DNA of 64,000 bases, taken from assembly GCA_016215025.1 (NCBI GenBank), contig JACRMI010000076.1:1-64000 (forward strand), written 5' to 3'. The position numbers were made by a program, and so were the translations under genes. Each line of letters starts with the position of its first letter. The first letter of the stretch is position 1. Below, piece by piece: positions 35,001 to 44,005 of this stretch. This DNA is from Chloroflexota bacterium (GTDB lineage Bacteria; Chloroflexota; Anaerolineae; UBA4142). The notes under the pieces were generated by a model. The model searched no databases, was not told the DNA's origin, and saw only the letters and a list, made by a program, of their open reading frames with translations.

Positions 35001-36059
35001 TTGGCTTTGCGATTAGCACAAGATTTCAACAAGATGTACGCCTTGGATATGGCGATCTTTCGCTCGCGGCGACAATGGGGATTCTTGATTGCCTTGATTG
35101 TCTTTCTCGCCGTATCGCCGCTCTTTTTGAGCGACCAGATACTGACCGTGCTGACGATCATCGGGATCGCCATCGTTAGCGTTCATGGGCTAAATATTCT
35201 GACGGGATACTGCGGTCAAATCTCCATTGGTCACGTTGGCTTTATGGCAGTAGGCGGATATACATCGGCAATCTTGACGGCGAAACTAGGCTGGTCGTTC
35301 TGGGCAGCGTTGCCTGCCGCTGGCTTGGCTGCCGGTTTCGCCGGATTGATCTTTGGCTTGCCCTCGCTCAAGATCAAGGGCTTTTACCTCATCATGGCGA
35401 CCATCGCCGCACATTTCATTATCATCTGGCTGGTGCTCCAATTTCGCAGTCTCACGGGCGGCGCGGATGGAATGCCTGTGCCCAAGCCCGCCATCGGCAG
35501 TTTCGTCTTCAAGACTAAAGCTAGTTATTTTTACCTGGTTATGGTCATCACCTGCCTCGCGACATTCTTTGCGACCAACATCGTAAGGACTAGAGCGGGC
35601 AGAGCGTTTGTCGCAATTCGAGATAACGACCTGGCGGCGGAGGTGATGGGCGTCAGTTTGTGGAGTTACAAGCTGCAAGCATTCTTTGTTGGGTGTGTCT
35701 ACGCCGGTGTTGCGGGTTCATTGCTTGTCCACTATTTTGCCTTTGCCAGCGTAGACCAGTTCCCCTTTATCGATTCGGTGTGGTACCTGGGTATGCTCAT
35801 CGTCGGCGGGATGGGCAGCACAGTGGGGGCAATTTTTGGCGCAGTCTCTCTCAAACTCTTGGACGAGGGAGTTACGATTGTGGGTCCCGTTTTGGCGGCA
35901 GCTGTTGCTCCTCAAGCCGGTGCCGCACTCGCTCTCTTTATGCGGGGTCTGGTCATTGCCATCTTTTTGATTTTTGAACCGCACGGGCTTGCGCACGGCT
36001 GGGCACTCATCAAATCCTATTTCAGATTATGGCCCTTTTCGTACGAAGATGCCGATTGA
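35001..36059 (+). CDS. Branched-chain amino acid-type ABC transporter permease (LivM-like)
   Basis: A permease of up to 352 residues with about nine helices. Characteristic pieces: LNILTGYCGQISIGHVGFMAVGGY written in parts as GYCGQISIGHVGFM, then AIRDNDLAAEVMGVSLW and the C-terminal FEPHGLAHGW. The frame opens at TTG 35001 directly after the palindrome; ATG 35034 (MYALDM) is another possible start and neither has a strong ribosome binding site. The insertion of the repeat may have replaced the original N-terminus. Pairs with LivH. Confidence 0.86.
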   Translation: MALRLAQDFNKMYALDMAIFRSRRQWGFLIALIVFLAVSPLFLSDQILTVLTIIGIAIVSVHGLNILTGYCGQISIGHVGFMAVGGYTSAILTAKLGWSFWAALPAAGLAAGFAGLIFGLPSLKIKGFYLIMATIAAHFIIIWLVLQFRSLTGGADGMPVPKPAIGSFVFKTKASYFYLVMVITCLATFFATNIVRTRAGRAFVAIRDNDLAAEVMGVSLWSYKLQAFFVGCVYAGVAGSLLVHYFAFASVDQFPFIDSVWYLGMLIVGGMGSTVGAIFGAVSLKLLDEGVTIVGPVLAAAVAPQAGAALALFMRGLVIAIFLIFEPHGLAHGWALIKSYFRLWPFSYEDAD

Positions 36060-36171
36060 AGGAGGTGTTGATTTCAAAATTCACAATGTTACTTGCGCGA
36101 CGCTAATCGTCGCATGAAAACGTGACCTGGGAATTACCTTGTCACTTGTCCCATTTTTTCAAGGAGGAAGA

Positions 36172-37563
36172 ATGAGCACAAAACGATTTACTCATCGCAC
36201 TGTCTTGCTTGTGGTCGGGCTGATGATCGCCGCACTGATCGTAGTCGCGTGTGCGACGCCCCCAACCGTAGCACCCACAGCCGCACCCCAAATCGTCAGA
36301 GAGACCGTTGTGGTCGCCGGTACGCCGCAGGTCGTCGAAAAAGTCGTGACCGCCACGCCACCGCCGCCCACAGCGACCGTACCACCCACGCAAAAAGTTG
36401 TTTACATCTCCGGCACGCAATCGTTGACAGGCGCGTATGCAGAAGATTCAGCCGCGATTCTCGCCGCGTTCGAAGACTATGCCAAGTATGTCAATGAAAC
36501 TAAATTAATGGCACCGTGGCGAACCGAAAAATTCCCCGCCGATGTCAAAGTCGAAGTGTTGTGGCGCGATGATGAACTCAAGCCAGAAAAAGCACTATCC
36601 ATCTATGATGAGCTAAAGGCGAAGAACATGCTGGTCTACCGGATTTCGGGATCGCCAATCGCCTTGGCGCTCATGGACAAGTTGAATGAAGATCGCGTCG
36701 GCGCAACGAGCATGGCGACCGGGCCGGTTCTTTTGTCACCGCCGAAAACGATTTTCACTTATTATCCCATTTATACCGATGACCTAGCCGCCATCGCCGA
36801 TTGGTTCAAAGAAAATTGGAAGGAATCGCGGAAACCGCGCGTTGCCTATCTCACAGCCGACAACGCTATGGGACATTCCATCGAGATTCCTGAACTCCGC
36901 GCGTATCTTGAAAAGATTGGCTACGAGTACGTAGGTGCGCAATATGTGCCGCTCGTACCTACCGCTCCACCGACGACGCAACTCTTGTGGTTGAAAGAGA
37001 ACAAGGTCGATTTGGCGCTAGGCGTCATGATCAACCCAGGTTCACAGCCAACGTACAAGGAAATGGTGCGCTTGGACATGGGACCGAATCGAGGGTACAA
37101 GATAACCTTAGGTACAGGTACGCCCAGCCATCTTCAGGTATTTCTACCGGCGATGGGTGCTGATTTGTCTGAAGGGTTTGTCGTCGGCGGTGGTTTTCTC
37201 AGCTTTGACGACCCTGCTCCCGGCATGAAATTCTTGAATGAGCTTCAGACCAAGTATCGCCCGAGTAAAAAAGTCGGTCACGTCATGTACGTTGGCGGTT
37301 TGCTTGAAGCCATGATCCAAACCGAAGCATTACGGCTTGCGATGCAAACTACGCCTGTGGACAAACTCAAGCCAGTCGACGTGTTGGAGAATGGCTTTTA
37401 CAAAATTAAAAACCTCGACACAGGTGGTTTGAGTGCTACGCCGATCACCTACGCTCCTGGCAAGATCGAAGGTGTGAACAAGGTCCGCGTGGATCAGATT
37501 CAAAAGGGTAAGATCGTGAACGTGGGTCTCTATCCCGCCCGCGGCTTGTACAAGCACGAATAA
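36172..37563 (+). CDS. Branched-chain amino acid-type substrate-binding lipoprotein (LivK-like)
   Basis: A 463-residue lipoprotein with signal peptide and lipobox (IVVAC), a long Pro/Thr/Val linker (to about 70), and a periplasmic-binding-protein type I fold (KVVYISGTQSLTGAYAEDSA, EVLWRDDELKPEKALSIYDE). It is the capture component for the LivGFHM importer. ATG 36172 follows AAGGAGGAAG; the open frame upstream to 36139 is non-coding. The 112-base gap before it has no terminator. Confidence 0.9.
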   Translation: MSTKRFTHRTVLLVVGLMIAALIVVACATPPTVAPTAAPQIVRETVVVAGTPQVVEKVVTATPPPPTATVPPTQKVVYISGTQSLTGAYAEDSAAILAAFEDYAKYVNETKLMAPWRTEKFPADVKVEVLWRDDELKPEKALSIYDELKAKNMLVYRISGSPIALALMDKLNEDRVGATSMATGPVLLSPPKTIFTYYPIYTDDLAAIADWFKENWKESRKPRVAYLTADNAMGHSIEIPELRAYLEKIGYEYVGAQYVPLVPTAPPTTQLLWLKENKVDLALGVMINPGSQPTYKEMVRLDMGPNRGYKITLGTGTPSHLQVFLPAMGADLSEGFVVGGGFLSFDDPAPGMKFLNELQTKYRPSKKVGHVMYVGGLLEAMIQTEALRLAMQTTPVDKLKPVDVLENGFYKIKNLDTGGLSATPITYAPGKIEGVNKVRVDQIQKGKIVNVGLYPARGLYKHE

Positions 37564-37572
37564 AAAAACCTG

Positions 37573-37634
37573 GAAATAAGGGGAATAAGGGAACTCAGAT
37601 TTCCCTTATTTCCCCCAGTTCCCTTGTTTCCCTT
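37573..37634. repeat. Inverted repeat of G/A- and C/T-rich tracts before the second ligase gene
   Basis: GGGGAATAAGGGAA pairs with TTCCCTTATTTCCCC across a short loop, and a further AGTTCCC arm matches GGGAACT. The structure fills most of the gap after the binding-protein gene and could act as a hairpin between genes. Confidence 0.55.
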
Positions 37635-37642
37635 GAATTTCA

Positions 37643-39211
37643 ATGATATTCACAACTATCAATTCTGTTCTTGCCGCAAATTTGGAAACTAACGCCGATA
37701 AAGAAGCTATTGTGTTCGGAAATCGACGCTATACATTTCGCCAGCTTGATGCGCAGGTCAATCGGTTAGCGGCCGCATTGCTCAACCTGGGAATTCGCAA
37801 AGGCGATCACGTTGCCGTCGATCTGCCTAACTGGGCGGAATTTGTCTTTGCCTATTTTGCGATCACGCGTATCGGCGCTGCGATTGTGCTCGTCAATCCG
37901 CGCTATCGCGAGGTCGAGATCAAACATATTCTGCGCGATTCGGATGCGGTGGCGATTCTGCTGCCCGTTGAATTTGAAAGCTTTGCTTACCTACCGATGC
38001 TTCAAAGTCTGCGCGGCGAACTTCCGTTGTTGCGCCACGTGATCGCTGTCGGAGAGAAAAATTATTCGGACGCGAATGTGTTGTGTTTCGACGAGTTGAT
38101 GGCATCGGCTGACGATCAACCTGTCGCCGAAGCGGCAATTGATCCGGAGAACGACATTGCGTTTCTGATGTATACTTCGGGCACGACGGGCAAACCAAAA
38201 GGCGCAATGATTACGCACGCGAATTTCGTCAAGACGACGCAAGTCGCGGCGACACCATTCGGTTTCACGCCTGACGATGTGTTTCTTGTCTTAGTACCAG
38301 CAACGCACATTATCGGTTTGTTCTGTATGAACAGTGCGTTTTTCATTCACGGTAGAGTCGTCCTGGTCGATATTTTCAAGACCGAGCCGGTGCTGCAAAT
38401 TATCGAGCGCGAAAAAATTACGGTGCAATATGCTGTGCCGACCGTGTTTACTCTCGAATTGGCAGGCGCAGACAAATACGATATTTCTTCGTTGCGCACC
38501 GGATTGATCGCAGGCGCGCTCGTTCCCGTCGAATTAGTGCACCGTCTGTTCGAGCGGGGCGTTGCGGTGCATAATCAATTTGGAATGACGGAGACAGCGG
38601 GTGGATTGATCGGCGCACGTCCGGATGATGATCTGGTCGCGCGCACCGAGACCGTTGGTCGCCCAATGCCTGGTGTGCAAATCAAATTTGTCGACGATAA
38701 TCGCTGCACAGTTGTTCGGGGGCAAGTCGGAGAACTCGCCGTCAAGAGTCAGGGACTGATGAAGGGTTATTACAAACAGCCTGAAGCAACCGCCGCCGCG
38801 ATAGACGCTCAAGGTTGGTTTTACACCGGCGACCTGGGATACGAAGACGAGCGCGGTTACGTTCGTATCGTCGGCAGAAAAAAGGATATGATTATTCGCG
38901 GCGGCTATAACATCTATCCGCGCGAGATCGAAGATTTGCTTTTCAAATGTCCTGGCGTTCAAGAAGCAACTCTGATCGGCGTGCCGGATCCGGTCTTGGG
39001 TGAAAAGACTTGCGCGTGCGTGCGCACCATACCTGGCTTGAGTTTGACCGAATCGGAGATCAAAGATTTTTGTCGCGGCAAGGTGGCGGATTACAAAGTG
39101 CCCGACTATGTGCGCTTTGTGGAAGCATTCCCGCAAACGGCAACCGGCAAGATTTACAAGGTACGATTGAAGGAAGATATGAGTAAGATAATCGTGCCAA
39201 ATCGCCCGTAG
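37643..39211 (+). CDS. Acyl-CoA ligase (AMP-dependent, fatty-acid/benzoate-CoA ligase-like)
   Basis: A 522-residue adenylate-forming ligase. Motifs: FLMYTSGTTGKPKGAM, VHNQFGMTETAGG, GWFYTGDLGYEDERGYV, RKKDMIIRGGYNIYPREIE, and the C-terminal catalytic Lys in TATGKIYK. It resembles FadK or aromatic/dicarboxylate CoA ligases more than the longer ligase upstream. Two ligases with different active-site sequences around one importer suggest either two substrates or two steps of one pathway (inference). ATG 37643 has no clear ribosome binding site because a repeat precedes it. Confidence 0.88.
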   Translation: MIFTTINSVLAANLETNADKEAIVFGNRRYTFRQLDAQVNRLAAALLNLGIRKGDHVAVDLPNWAEFVFAYFAITRIGAAIVLVNPRYREVEIKHILRDSDAVAILLPVEFESFAYLPMLQSLRGELPLLRHVIAVGEKNYSDANVLCFDELMASADDQPVAEAAIDPENDIAFLMYTSGTTGKPKGAMITHANFVKTTQVAATPFGFTPDDVFLVLVPATHIIGLFCMNSAFFIHGRVVLVDIFKTEPVLQIIEREKITVQYAVPTVFTLELAGADKYDISSLRTGLIAGALVPVELVHRLFERGVAVHNQFGMTETAGGLIGARPDDDLVARTETVGRPMPGVQIKFVDDNRCTVVRGQVGELAVKSQGLMKGYYKQPEATAAAIDAQGWFYTGDLGYEDERGYVRIVGRKKDMIIRGGYNIYPREIEDLLFKCPGVQEATLIGVPDPVLGEKTCACVRTIPGLSLTESEIKDFCRGKVADYKVPDYVRFVEAFPQTATGKIYKVRLKEDMSKIIVPNRP

Positions 39212-39233
39212 TAGTTGACCACAAAAGTTTTGC

Positions 39234-39291
39234 GGGGTAGCATAGTGCCTTGTGCGTGTCGAACGCCCACAAGGGGCTATGCTACGACCCC
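39234..39291. repeat. Palindromic repeat, GTAGCATAG-GCCTTGTG family (copy 1)
   Basis: GGGGTAGCATAGTGCCTTGTG pairs with CACAAGGGGCTATGCTACGACCCC around a 13-base loop containing GTCGAACGCC. Related copies sit at 43940 and 60810. The remainder of the 39212-39463 gap shows no gene; a TATAAT occurs at 39441-39446. Confidence 0.75.
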
Positions 39292-39463
39292 TCAAAATTT
39301 GTGTGGCGGACGTGGTGCAAGCAGCACACCAAGTATGAGCGGAGCAACGGTTTTTTGTTGCGGAGTCGAAGGGTCACGGCGAATTTCGCGGGCGAGCCGC
39401 CCGCGCTACATTCCGATTAGACGCGCCAAGCCGAACACGCTATAATGCGCGCGAGGAGGCGAA

Positions 39464-39580
39464 ATGATCGCGAGAATCTGGCATGGCGTGACGCCGGCGA
39501 GCAAGGCAGATGAGTACGTCGAATTGGAGTTTGAACCGCTCGTTCAGCACTATAAAGTGACGAATATGTCGTCATTCTGA
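39464..39580 (+). pseudogene. Truncated small ABM-like (antibiotic biosynthesis monooxygenase-like) protein
   Basis: ATG 39464 follows a strong AGGAGG site and a TATAAT, and the product begins MIARIWHGVTPASKADEYVE, the standard start of small ferredoxin-like-fold ABM proteins of about 100 residues. After about 30 residues the homology stops and the frame ends at TGA 39578, inside the palindromic repeat at 39571. The gene looks truncated by that repeat or by deletion. The family match rests only on the N-terminal motif. Confidence 0.5.
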
Positions 39581-39639
39581 GCGGAGCAAAGAATCTCGCT
39601 TCCGAATAATTGAGATTCTTCGCTCCGCTCAGAATGACA
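39571..39639. repeat. Palindromic repeat of the GTCATTCTGAGCGGAG family (copy 2)
   Basis: GTCATTCTGAGCGGAGCAAAGAATCTC pairs, written from both ends, with its near-perfect inverse ending CGCTCAGAATGAC; the loop is GCTTCCGAATAATT-like. It supplies the stop codon of the truncated ABM-like gene and ends just before the GGAGGC ribosome binding site of the histidine kinase. Confidence 0.8.
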
Positions 39640-39663
39640 GTTTGAGTAATTACGGAGGCACAC

Positions 39664-41706
39664 GTGCCAAAGAATGGCGGAGACGCTTCGCGTCCGCCGT
39701 CGAATAGTTGGATACCGAATTTACGCTTGGCGATTCCTTTGTCGGTCGCCTTGATTGGACTGGGCTATGCCCTAATTGAGCTGGTTTGGATTCAGGGATA
39801 CTCACTCACCTCGCCTGCATTTCTCCGCGCCGTTCTCATCCTCGTCGTCGTTACCCCGCTCATCGTCTGGCTGATTCTCCACTGGGCCACAAACATCGAA
39901 AACGCGCAGCACGATACGCAAACGCAGCGCCACACCTTGCGCATGGAAGCGGCGAGTCTCGTCGGTCAGCGTATGACTTCGTTGCTCGATTTGGATTCCT
40001 TGCTCACCGATGTCGTCAAACTCATCCGCAGCAAATTTGGTTACTATCATGTCAACCTTTTTCTGGCGGACGAAGAGAACAAGGAAATCGTTTTGAAACA
40101 AGCCGATGGACCGTCGGCGCAATTGATGCAAGCGCGCGGCGTGCAACTCAAGATCGGCGCAGAAGGGATCACGGGCTGGGTTGCCAGTACGGGACAAACC
40201 CTCGTTTGCAACGACGTGAGCCAAGAGCCGCGCTATTACAAAATCGAATTGTTGCCGGAGACGCGGGCGGAACTGGCCGTGCCGCTGCGCGTGGGCGAGC
40301 GCGTCATCGGCGTTCTCGATGTGCAAAGCAATCGACTTGATTCTTTCGATCAAGGTGATGTAACCGCGTTGGAAATTCTCGGCAACGAAATCGGCATCAC
40401 GATTGAGAACGCGCGCTTGTTCCAAGAGACCAAGCATCGCTACGAAGCGATGGTCGCCTTGCACGAAACGTCGCTCGACATCATCGCGCGCTTGGACACG
40501 CCGCAGTTGCTTGGAGCGTTATTGCGGCGCGGCGCGCAACTGTTGGGCGCTAAAGCTGGGATGCTCTATCTGTCTGACGCGCAGCGAAAATTGATTCATG
40601 TGGTCGCGGGGTACAATACCGCGCGTGATTTTGTTGGGGTTACTCTGCGATGGGGCGAGGGTGTGATCGGTCAAGTGATCGAGACGGGCACGCCAATGAT
40701 TATCAACGATTATTGGAATTGGCCAGGACACGCAACGGCGTTTGAAGGCGCAACCGAAAATCGAATCGTCGGCGTGCCGCTCAAATGGGAGAACCAAATC
40801 ATCGGCGGTATCGACATTCTGAACGATCCAGAGGATCGGTGTTTTGATCGCAACGATATTTGGTTGCTGAGCCAATTCGCCGACCTGGCTTCCATTGCCG
40901 TCAAGAACGCCGATTTGCATACTCAGGTCAAACAGTTCAGCCAAGAGTTGGAGCAAAAAGTTGCCGAGCGCACGCACGAACTCTCGCGCGCCAAAGACCA
41001 ACTTGCGATCAAGGCAGAACAACTGCGGTCGTTGTGGGACAAGACGGTTCGCTTGCAAGAAGAGGAGCGGGCGCGCATCGCGCGCGATATTCATGATGGC
41101 GTCATTCAGTTGATTGCCGGCGCGCGGTTGGAATTGACGGCCACGCGGGTGGTAGCGGGCGTGGGGCTGTCGCCGCTCGCCACGAAAAAAATGGATGCGC
41201 TGTGGGGCATCCTCGACGAGATGGAAAAGGAAATGCGGCGCGCCATCTACGATCTGCAACCACCGATCTTGGATGCGGTCGGGTTGACGCCGGCGCTTTC
41301 GAAATACGTTGGCACCTTCAAAGAGTTGGCGGGCATCGATTGCCAGATGCAATTTACCGGCACGCCGTTTCGTTTGCCGCCCGCGACCGAGATCGCCGTC
41401 TTTCGCATCGTCGAAGAAAGTTTGCACAACGTCATGTCGCACGCGCAAGCGCGCAAGGCCGTGGTGACGTTGGATTTTTCGCCGACGCTGTTGAATGTGA
41501 CAGTCGAAGATGATGGCCAGGGTTTCGATATCGAACAGCGCCGGAATAATGGGAATGGCACCGGGTTAGGATTGCTCAGTATGCGCGAACGTGTCAAGGT
41601 TTTGAATGGCAAGATGCACGTATCGTCGAAAATCGGTCAAGGCACGCGGCTGGTTTTTTCGCTGCCGATTACGCGCGGGATGGTAAGTGATGGCAGAGAA
41701 TTTTAA
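39664..41706 (+). CDS. Membrane GAF-domain sensor histidine kinase (NarL-type partner)
   Basis: A 680-residue kinase: two N-terminal transmembrane helices (about 20-75), two GAF domains (about 100-260 and 265-415), a coiled linker, HisKA_3 with H477 in ARIARDIHDGVIQLIAG, and a HATPase domain (DDGQGFDIEQ, GTGLGLLSMRERV). The short extracellular loop suggests signals are read by the GAF domains in the cytoplasm. GTG 39664 follows GGAGGC. The stop overlaps the regulator gene by 17 bases, so the two form a two-component pair. Signal unknown. Confidence 0.9.
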   Translation: MPKNGGDASRPPSNSWIPNLRLAIPLSVALIGLGYALIELVWIQGYSLTSPAFLRAVLILVVVTPLIVWLILHWATNIENAQHDTQTQRHTLRMEAASLVGQRMTSLLDLDSLLTDVVKLIRSKFGYYHVNLFLADEENKEIVLKQADGPSAQLMQARGVQLKIGAEGITGWVASTGQTLVCNDVSQEPRYYKIELLPETRAELAVPLRVGERVIGVLDVQSNRLDSFDQGDVTALEILGNEIGITIENARLFQETKHRYEAMVALHETSLDIIARLDTPQLLGALLRRGAQLLGAKAGMLYLSDAQRKLIHVVAGYNTARDFVGVTLRWGEGVIGQVIETGTPMIINDYWNWPGHATAFEGATENRIVGVPLKWENQIIGGIDILNDPEDRCFDRNDIWLLSQFADLASIAVKNADLHTQVKQFSQELEQKVAERTHELSRAKDQLAIKAEQLRSLWDKTVRLQEEERARIARDIHDGVIQLIAGARLELTATRVVAGVGLSPLATKKMDALWGILDEMEKEMRRAIYDLQPPILDAVGLTPALSKYVGTFKELAGIDCQMQFTGTPFRLPPATEIAVFRIVEESLHNVMSHAQARKAVVTLDFSPTLLNVTVEDDGQGFDIEQRRNNGNGTGLGLLSMRERVKVLNGKMHVSSKIGQGTRLVFSLPITRGMVSDGREF

Positions 41707-42349
41707 TTCCAATCCGATTCGCGTTTTGATCGTGGACGATCATCCCATCGTGCGCCGCGGGTTGCAAAGCTTGCTTTCGTCGTATTCCGATATTCAGGTC
41801 GTGGGCGAAGCGGAGAATGCGGCGACAACGTTCGCGGCGGTCAAAGAGCTGAATCCCGACGTGATCCTGCTCGATATTCAGATGACGGGCTTGGATGGAA
41901 TCGAACTTACGTCGCGCATTTTGCAAACGACGCCGCAAATCAAAATTATTATCTTGACGGCGTATAACAACGAAGAGTACGTGCTGGGCGCATTTCGCGC
42001 AGGGGCGTACGCGTATCTGCTGAAAAACAGTTTGAACGAAACGGTCGTGGAAGCGATTCGTCAGGTGCACCAAGGGCGGCGAATGCTTTCGCCCTCGCTG
42101 ATGGATCAGGTGTTGCGCCAACTTCACACCCTCGCGCAATCCCAAGCCAGCCACGAACATCAACTTTCTCCAGACGATATCCGTGTACTCGCCTTGATTG
42201 CGAACGGCGCGACGAACGAAGAGATCGCGCGCGAAGTACATTGGAGCGAGAGCACCGTCAAGCGCCGGGTCGAAGAGATCATGGCGACACTCGGCGCGCG
42301 CAATCGGGCGCAAGCCGTTTCCATCGCGACGAAAGAAGGATTGATTTAA
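41690..42349 (+). CDS. NarL/FixJ-family response regulator
   Basis: A 219-residue DNA-binding regulator. Receiver with VDDH and phospho-acceptor Asp62 (VILLDIQM), then a LuxR-type helix-turn-helix at the C-terminus (LSPDDIRVLALIANGATNEE then STVKRRVEEIM). The start is ATG 41690, one codon after an in-frame GTG. It overlaps the kinase gene and is the likely output of that sensor. Target genes cannot be deduced. Confidence 0.92.
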   Translation: MAENFNSNPIRVLIVDDHPIVRRGLQSLLSSYSDIQVVGEAENAATTFAAVKELNPDVILLDIQMTGLDGIELTSRILQTTPQIKIIILTAYNNEEYVLGAFRAGAYAYLLKNSLNETVVEAIRQVHQGRRMLSPSLMDQVLRQLHTLAQSQASHEHQLSPDDIRVLALIANGATNEEIAREVHWSESTVKRRVEEIMATLGARNRAQAVSIATKEGLI

Positions 42350-42381
42350 AAAATTGAGACTAGGTGTCTTACAAAAAAACG

Positions 42382-42439
42382 ATGCTGGGCTTCCATGCCC
42401 AGCATGGCGACGGCTGCTATGCTGTCGCCGTTTTTTTTT
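42382..42439 (+). terminator. Tandem hairpins with T tract after the two-component pair
   Basis: First a perfect 9-bp hairpin ATGCTGGGC/GCCCAGCAT (42382-42405), then GGCGAC/GTCGCC (42406-42429) followed by nine Ts. The second is the terminator for the + strand operon. The nearby - strand CZB gene ends at 42487. Confidence 0.75.
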
Positions 42440-42486
42440 GAGAACCATAGATTTTTTCAATCAATCTGAGGTAGTGTCTCTGCTCT

Positions 42487-42912
42487 TCAAGCTGGAGTCA
42501 ATTGCATTTCTTGTAATGGAATCGCGTAACTTGGCTGCGCCAACGTCTGAACGAGTCCATCCATCTTCAAGAAAATATCGACGAGTCTGCCGGACAAGCG
42601 GATCATTTCTGTTTCTGCCGCTCTTGCGGCGGCGGCATCGTGCGCTTGGAACATTTCGATGGCGCGGCGTGATGCTTCATGAAAGTGTTGATGGGGTTCG
42701 AACAGACTCTTGAAGAGTTGTTCCAATTTCTCGCTTTCGAATGCTTGAACCTCTGTTAAGCCGATTCCATACATCCATTTTCCCAAAGCGCAAAAATGAT
42801 AGTCTGTGCCCAAGAAATGCTCTTTTCCTTCGAGCATTCGCTTGACGCGCTTCATGTATACAAGATGGTCGTTTAATCTTTTCAAAAAGAACGTACGGTG
42901 GTTGTCGAGCAT
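42487..42912 (-). CDS. CZB (chemoreceptor zinc-binding) domain protein
   Basis: A 141-residue helical protein. The CZB pattern is visible: His16, then FCALGKWMYG with Cys41, then HQHFH (74-78), which together bind zinc. In other bacteria CZB domains sense oxidants or zinc within chemoreceptors and diguanylate cyclases. Here the domain stands alone, encoded last in the - strand signalling operon after the double receiver, so it may report to the kinase cascade (inference). It lies 14 bases after the previous gene. Confidence 0.85.
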   Translation of the reverse strand: MLDNHRTFFLKRLNDHLVYMKRVKRMLEGKEHFLGTDYHFCALGKWMYGIGLTEVQAFESEKLEQLFKSLFEPHQHFHEASRRAIEMFQAHDAAAARAAETEMIRLSGRLVDIFLKMDGLVQTLAQPSYAIPLQEMQLTPA

Positions 42913-42926
42913 ACGATTCTCCTTGA

Positions 42927-43826
42927 CTAGCGCACGATTTGCAAATCGTGCGCTGCTGCCTTATCACGCAACGCGTGGACTGCTGCCGAACGAATTTGGG
43001 TAAACTCTGCATACTTGTCCAAGATTGCGGCAACGTTGGCGCGCTTGGCTTGCTGGTGGAGGTCGGGATTGCTAAATCCGGTGATGAAAATGACCGGCAT
43101 CGCTGGATAGGATTCGCGAACATGCCACACGAGTTGCATGCCGTCCATCCCCGGCAAATCGTAAGCGGTGATGAGCAGATCGAACGGTTCCCGCCACAAA
43201 AACTCTAGTGCCTGTTCTCCGCTCGCGGCACTAACCACTTCGCAGTGGTTCAACTTTTGCAGTGCTGCATGTAACAAGAGCGAGTTGCTCGGGTCCTCTT
43301 CGACAATGAGAATGCGGCTGACGAGTACATCGGTGTCGACCGCTTGAGCCTCCGGATTGGGATCGATAGAGGGAACGGAAGGAACACACGCTTGGTCTGG
43401 TGCATTGCGCGCTTGAATGGGGACGGGCGCTTCCAAAGCTTCGAGCACGGCGGCGCGAAATTCCTCTAGTCCCACCGGTTTATCGAGTAAACGATGCACG
43501 AGGACTTGAGATGCTTGCTCATGCAATTCGGTGCTGCTGTACGCCGTGAGCAGCATTGTCGCCGTCGCCGGATAATCTTTTCGAACCTGTTCGATTAACG
43601 TCATGCCATTCATGCCTTGCATTTGGTAATCCGTAATCATCAAGTCGAATGGTTCGCGTTGGAACAATCGCAACGCTTGCTCGCCTGAAATAGCGGTGAC
43701 AACCTCGCAGTTGGGAACCTTGCGCAAACCAAGCCGGAGCACATAGGCTTGGTTTGTTTCATCTTCGACAATCAAAATGCGACGCATTCGAACCGAACTA
43801 GCTGGCTTGCAATTGGACTTGTCCAT
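42927..43826 (-). CDS. Double-receiver response regulator with a degenerate second receiver
   Basis: A 299-residue protein of two receiver domains and no DNA-binding output. The first (about 14-135) has VEDE and Asp66 in LMITDYQM. The second (about 170-290) has VEED, but the acceptor position is Ala221 (LLITAYDLPGM), so it probably cannot be phosphorylated normally. The Lys of each domain is kept (LLDKP, ILDKY). The start ATG is taken at 43826 because GGAGGTCGCC precedes it; the frame stays open 54 codons further upstream. Such proteins pass or sink phosphoryl groups in kinase networks. Confidence 0.87.
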   Translation of the reverse strand: MDKSNCKPASSVRMRRILIVEDETNQAYVLRLGLRKVPNCEVVTAISGEQALRLFQREPFDLMITDYQMQGMNGMTLIEQVRKDYPATATMLLTAYSSTELHEQASQVLVHRLLDKPVGLEEFRAAVLEALEAPVPIQARNAPDQACVPSVPSIDPNPEAQAVDTDVLVSRILIVEEDPSNSLLLHAALQKLNHCEVVSAASGEQALEFLWREPFDLLITAYDLPGMDGMQLVWHVRESYPAMPVIFITGFSNPDLHQQAKRANVAAILDKYAEFTQIRSAAVHALRDKAAAHDLQIVR

Positions 43827-43939
43827 GGCGACCTCCAGGGTCTGTATAACACAAGAGCGCCCCGTGCGCCGTAAACGTTGTGTGGAAAATATGTCCAGAT
43901 ATTGTGGAGGAAACGTGGAGATAAAGAAATGGAGACAGT

Positions 43940-44005
43940 AATCTAGCGCCTCGTGCACGTTCGAGAACGCCCACAAAGAAACGCCCACAAGGGGCTAGGC
44001 TACGG
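43940..44005. repeat. Palindromic repeat, GTAGC-GCCTTGTG family (copy 2)
   Basis: Imperfect palindrome with arms around CTAGCGCCTCGTGCACG and CACAAGGGGCTAGGCTACG, with a duplicated AACGCCCACAA in the loop. It overlaps the last codons and stop of the OmpR-type regulator on the - strand. Confidence 0.65.

Noticed and set aside
43827..43988. 54-codon N-terminal extension of the double-receiver protein
   Set aside because: It crosses an intergenic region with a repeat, and a strong GGAGGT site lies just before the ATG at 43826.
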